From NCBI RefSeq assembly GCF_037893015.1, contig NC_133663.1, positions 1,774,878 through 1,838,877 on the forward strand: a stretch of DNA of 64,000 nucleotides, given 5' to 3'. How positions within the stretch are numbered: position 1 is the stretch's first letter; each line of letters starts with the position of its first letter. Below the pieces are notes generated by a model, which was not told the origin of the DNA, did not search any database, and worked only from the letters and a program-made list of their open reading frames with translations. Source of the stretch: Macrotis lagotis (Eukaryota; Chordata; Mammalia; Peramelemorphia; Peramelidae). Positions 60,375-64,000 of this stretch are shown in pieces. Made by a program: the position numbers and the translations under genes.

Positions 60375-61555
60375 TCCATTTAATTATTAAAATTCTTTTT
60401 GAGCACTTCCTGGAATCCTTTTTAGGCCTGAGACCAATTCACACTTTTTCTTTGAGACTTTGCATGTAGCTATTTTGACATTGTTGTAATCTCCTGAGTT
60501 TGTTTTGATTTTTTCCCCTATCACTATAGTAACTTTTTCTAGTCAGATTCTTTTTCTGCTGTCATTTGCTCATTCTCCCAACCTATTTCATTACATTAAA
60601 CTTTATTTTAAAGTTGGGTTCTCCTCTCAGGGTCTAGGGAGCACTGCCTCAAGTTTCAGGTCTTTCTTGCAGTTACTTTCAGAGCTTGTTCTGGGGGCCT
60701 GGAAGTTTTCAGTTTTTCCAAGGTGGTAGGATCTAGTACTTTTTTTGTCTTAGAATTGTAACCAGGCCTCTATTCTCTTGTGACTATCCTCCAATGCTTC
60801 CCTCTGCCCTCTGCCTATGGGTAATAGAGTCACCAACACTGCCAGTTGTACTCAATGCCAGCAAATTGTCCCCAGCCATCTCTTTCTGACCAGTTGTCTG
60901 GCACTCTTAAATCTCAGTTCAGGAACTCCCAAAGTTGTTGCTCCCCACCCCTAGCATTTATTAGATACCTGATCTGTCTGGGGCTCTCTGAGTAGCACTG
61001 GAGATACAAAGAAAAAAAGTGAAACATCCCCGCCCCCCACGAGTTCACATTCTCAGGGGAAAGAACATGTCAAGCTGAGACCAGATGCAAGACACTTTGA
61101 GGAAGCCCAGAGTTTTGGTATTTGTGAGCATCAAGGATGGCTTCCTATGGAGGTGGCACCTGAGCTGGTTCTGGGAGGGAAAGCCTGCCAGGCATGGGGA
61201 CAGCCAAGTGGTGGTGGGAGATGGAGGATCCACTAGGCACAGGGACAGCTGTGTGATGGTAGGAGATGGAATTGAGTCCACTTGTGAGTTATGGGTCATT
61301 TTCTTAGCATTTTGGAAGCTGTGTCTGTCACGGCTGGCTTGATTTCTTTAGCACATTTTTGAGGGCTATGTTCTCCCCACTTTCCCTTCTGGGGGATGGA
61401 AAGGAGCTGACAGACATGATGTCTGCCCCTGAGGAGCTTTCAGTCTATTAAGTAGGCAGGGGTAATGTCTGGTGGGAAATAAGTGGGGCCAGCTTGGGGG
61501 GAAGGATCCCCTTGGGGAAGGATGGACTGCAGCTGCCCATGAAAAGAGGAAAGGG

Positions 61556-61710
61556 ACAGGGTGGCTAGGTGGTGCAGTGGATAAAGCACCGGCCTTGGAG
61601 TCAGGAGTACCAGGGTTCAAATCCAGTCTCAGACACTTCATAATTACCTAGCTGTGTGGCCTTGGACAAGCCACTTAAGCCCATTTGCCTTGCAAAAAAA
61701 AAAACTAAAA
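61556..61710 (+). mobile_element. tRNA-like marsupial SINE with 14-bp TSD
   Basis: Head ACAGGGTGGCTAGGTGGTGC, GGAGTCAGGAGTACCAGGG, GTGTGGCCTTGGACAAGCC, TTGCCTTGCAAAAAAAAAA. Perfect repeat AAAAGAGGAAAGGG at 61542-61555 and 61711-61724. Confidence 0.93.
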
Positions 61711-61724
61711 AAAAGAGGAAAGGG

Positions 61725-64000
61725 GAGATATGCCAGTCCTTTGTGGAAGCAGCTCAGGTGTGGATGGGGGTTATAGAGGCATTGAGCCTCAACTCAGTAA
61801 CTGAGGTGACCAGGAGGAGGTCAGTCCTAGTGATGGGTACTTTTTCTAGTAGGTTCTAACTTTGGGAGGCAGAGAGATCCCTGAGAGAGGGCCGGAGGGC
61901 TGTGTTGCATTGCTAGCCTCAGCTCTGCCAGGAGCTGGACCAGTGAAATAGGCAGGAGCCAAGGAGCTCCTGTTCTGCCAATTCTCTGTGGGCCTAGGGC
62001 TGTCCTATGGCTTTAGCCAAACCACCGGATTAGCCCAGAAGGCACTTCCTGTTTGATTTGGAGAGCTCTTCAATTGCTTAGTGTCATGGAAAAGGGGTAG
62101 GTCTGGGAGTCAGTCAGCCCCTGGCTGGCTCTGGGAGCTGGGCCACAACTCCACCCTTCTCTGGGCCATGGGCTTCTTGTCTATAAAATGCCAGAGGGTG
62201 GGTGTGGACCAGTTCATCCAAACCTCACATGCCCCTGCCCAGCCAGGACTGGGACTCCTGCCAGTCATGCCTGCTTCACCATCTTCTTGGGTCAGCAGTA
62301 TGACCATTGGAAAGGTCGTGGTGTTTGGGTGTGCTGGGAGGGTGAAGCCAAAAGGGGAACAAAAGGAAAGAAATGAGTAGAATTGATGAGACCGTTGGGC
62401 ACTTTGGACTTTGCCATGTTCTTAGACAGGTCACTCAGCCTTAATGCCTCGGTTTCCCCATCTATAAAATGGCCACATGAATTCCTTCTTTCCCTCCTTC
62501 AGGTTTGATAGAACAAACCTGTTCATCTTTTGGAAAGTTGTGCCCCTTAGGGTGAGATTCCTGGAGGGCCAGCATGTTGTCATCATCCTCTTTGGTAAAT
62601 GTATCTCCTCTCCAGTTGTGCTTCCTTGGCTCCTAGGGACCCCACACTTTGCTCTTCCAAGTAAGTGGGTAGCTCTTAGCTACCAGTGCTCCCACCACTG
62701 ATTCCTGCTCCATTTGCAGGCCACCATGAGCCCCAGCTCCTTTGTTGGACAATCTCCCTGACCTGAGCTCCCTCACTTTACTCTGGTGGAAGAGATTGTT
62801 GAGTCCAGCTATAAAACTTTATATTTTCCCTATTATGTTTCATCTTATTAGATTTAGCCCCAGAGATTGAGCTTGTTGAGTCTGCTGTCCCTCTAGTTTT
62901 GTAGCCATCTCTACCTTTATCTGAATCACAGATCCCTGGGGCACTCTATTCAGAGACCTTCCAAGCTGCTGTAGAACCATAAATGGATGCTTTTTGGGGT
63001 TCAGTCCTAAATTTCAAATGCTTTAAAATGCAGGCATTTAAAAAATCCATCTGAGTGGGCCATTATGTTTCCTGCATCTCTCCCTTTTCAGACACAACCT
63101 TCTTTACTTTTCCTGATCGGCCTTTCTCCTCTTTCGTTCGGCAGGGGTGAAGGAAAACTCACCTGTGCTTTTAAGAACATGGTTTCTTGCACATTCTTCA
63201 TGTTTCAGTTATCACCTGGGCTACACAAAGCCCCCAACATGGGTCATGTTGTCTTTGTCACCTGGCTCCAGGGGTCTTAGGAGATGCTTGGTCAGGTCCT
63301 GATACATTCCCTGGGGGCCCAGCTGATCTCTCTGTTGTCATCAGATCACTGTCCTGGCAGCCCCAGGCAGGCAGTCTCCAGCCCTCCTTCTTCATCACCT
63401 CTTCTGAACTTGCCAGGGTGATCTCTCACCAGACAGCCCCTGAGTCCCCATCAGCTCAATCCTTGAAGGTCAAGCAACTGCTTCCTCCTCCCCCTCAGAG
63501 GACCAAGCTCCCTCTCTTCTCTCTGGAGGGGGCTACTGGCTACTTCTTGCCCCCGGGCCAGAGTTGGTCTTTCTTTCCTTCCTCCTCTGCGTCTGACCTT
63601 TCAGTCTCTGAGATGCAGACTGGTCTTATTTATTCCACACTTTTTGGAAAGGCCAATAAGCTATGCATGCCTGAGATTCATTTTTCCTGCACCACCCCCT
63701 TATCTGATCTCTTCTGTATGTGGGAAGGCCCCTTTTATCTGATGTCAGTGAAGTTCAGAATGAAAACCATAAGCATGCCAGTGTGGATTCCCGACTTTCC
63801 TCCTTCTTTCTCACAGACTCTCAGCAAGGGTTCCCATCCTTTCCCCACCAGCATCCAGGACCACCTGGCTGAATTCCTCCTTGTCAGAGGCTCCACCTTT
63901 TGAAGTGAGGCCTGCCTTTTCCACAGTTGTTCTGTTCATTTGGGCTGCTTCCTGGCCTCCTTCACCAAGCTCTTAAAAAATGCTTCAGTGATGCTCTTAT
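61725..64000 (+). other. ATP2A3: ATP2A3 intron 8, right end of window
   Basis: No exon 9, no recognised repeat family. A 238-residue frame at 63187-63903 is Ser/Pro/Leu-rich with no motif I recognise and is not called a gene. Confidence 0.45.

Larger units (their letters stand above)
56030..60960 (-). mobile_element. Old L1 sequence, antisense, composite
   Basis: Reading the minus strand from right to left: a 5'-UTR-like part (about 60960-60540), then the ORF1 region (about 60540-58440) whose translation recalls L1 ORF1p, then 57500-58440 inter-ORF-like DNA, an ORF2 endonuclease-region piece (about 57480-57200; PTICCVQEPH and RQG-VA remnants), and ORF2 end/3' region (57190-56030; complement of TCAATTGGGGAATGG). 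The reverse transcriptase part is missing. A segment of about 190 bases is present twice (56135-56320 and 57765-57960), and another piece twice (58040-58190, 58310-58440). It is interrupted by a younger L1 piece and SINEs. Many breaks; whether it is one deleted L1 or several joined L1/half-L1 pieces is open. Confidence 0.7.

Noticed and set aside
63187-63903. 238-residue plus-strand frame at the right end
   Set aside because: Ser/Pro/Leu-rich, no recognised motif, no upstream promoter or splice logic; does not match SERCA3 exon 9 or later.

Overview
The window is nuclear DNA of a mammal, most probably a marsupial. Single-copy coding exons lie in long introns. The repeats are L1, MIR and L2/CR1-type relics plus many copies of a tRNA-like SINE (head GGGGCAGCTAGGTGG, tail after GCCTTGCAAAA) of the kind abundant in marsupials, especially Australian ones. 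The species cannot be fixed by eye. No bacterial-type gene, tRNA, rRNA, CRISPR array or convincing ncRNA was seen.

The only gene recognised is the 5' part of ATP2A3 (SERCA3, the sarco/endoplasmic reticulum Ca2+-ATPase) on the + strand. Eight exons were found: 17690-17807, 32452-32469 (an 18-base microexon), 33313-33395, 38721-38825, 39108-39246, 43493-43573, 45049-45134 and 46017-46481. They join in frame to exactly 365 codons, from the initiator Met to Arg365 just after the phosphorylation motif DKTGT (Asp351). The N-terminal sequence (MEAAHLQPAAAVLRRFSV...RYGPNE) is of SERCA3 type rather than SERCA1 or SERCA2. Every junction is AG/GT. Exon 9 (expected to start Met-Phe-Val) was not found, so the gene runs off the right edge inside an intron 8 of more than 17.5 kb.

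Layout: 1-17.3 kb is 5' intergenic DNA with microsatellites, three young SINEs with target-site duplications, L1 and L2/CR1-like relics. A CpG island with a TATA-less promoter (CCAAT box and three GC boxes) surrounds exon 1 at about 17.3-18.9 kb. Intron 1 (14.6 kb) holds a 1.2-kb almost pure pyrimidine tract at 28.8-30.0 kb. Introns 2-7 are compact to medium and carry MIRs, a retroposed insert with a 15-bp duplication (37.1-37.4 kb), a C-rich tract (39.9-40.2 kb) and an L1 5' piece (41.8-42.6 kb). Intron 8 has a 45-bp tandem repeat with open reading frames, a 19-bp minisatellite and an AT-rich 53-61 kb block of antisense L1 DNA with nested SINEs.

I see no sign of an undescribed multi-gene system. 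The observations most worth a second look are the microexon and its weak acceptor, two unusual SERCA3 residues (Asp58, Asn277), the giant pyrimidine tract, the 45-bp tandem repeat and the retroposed segment in intron 3.
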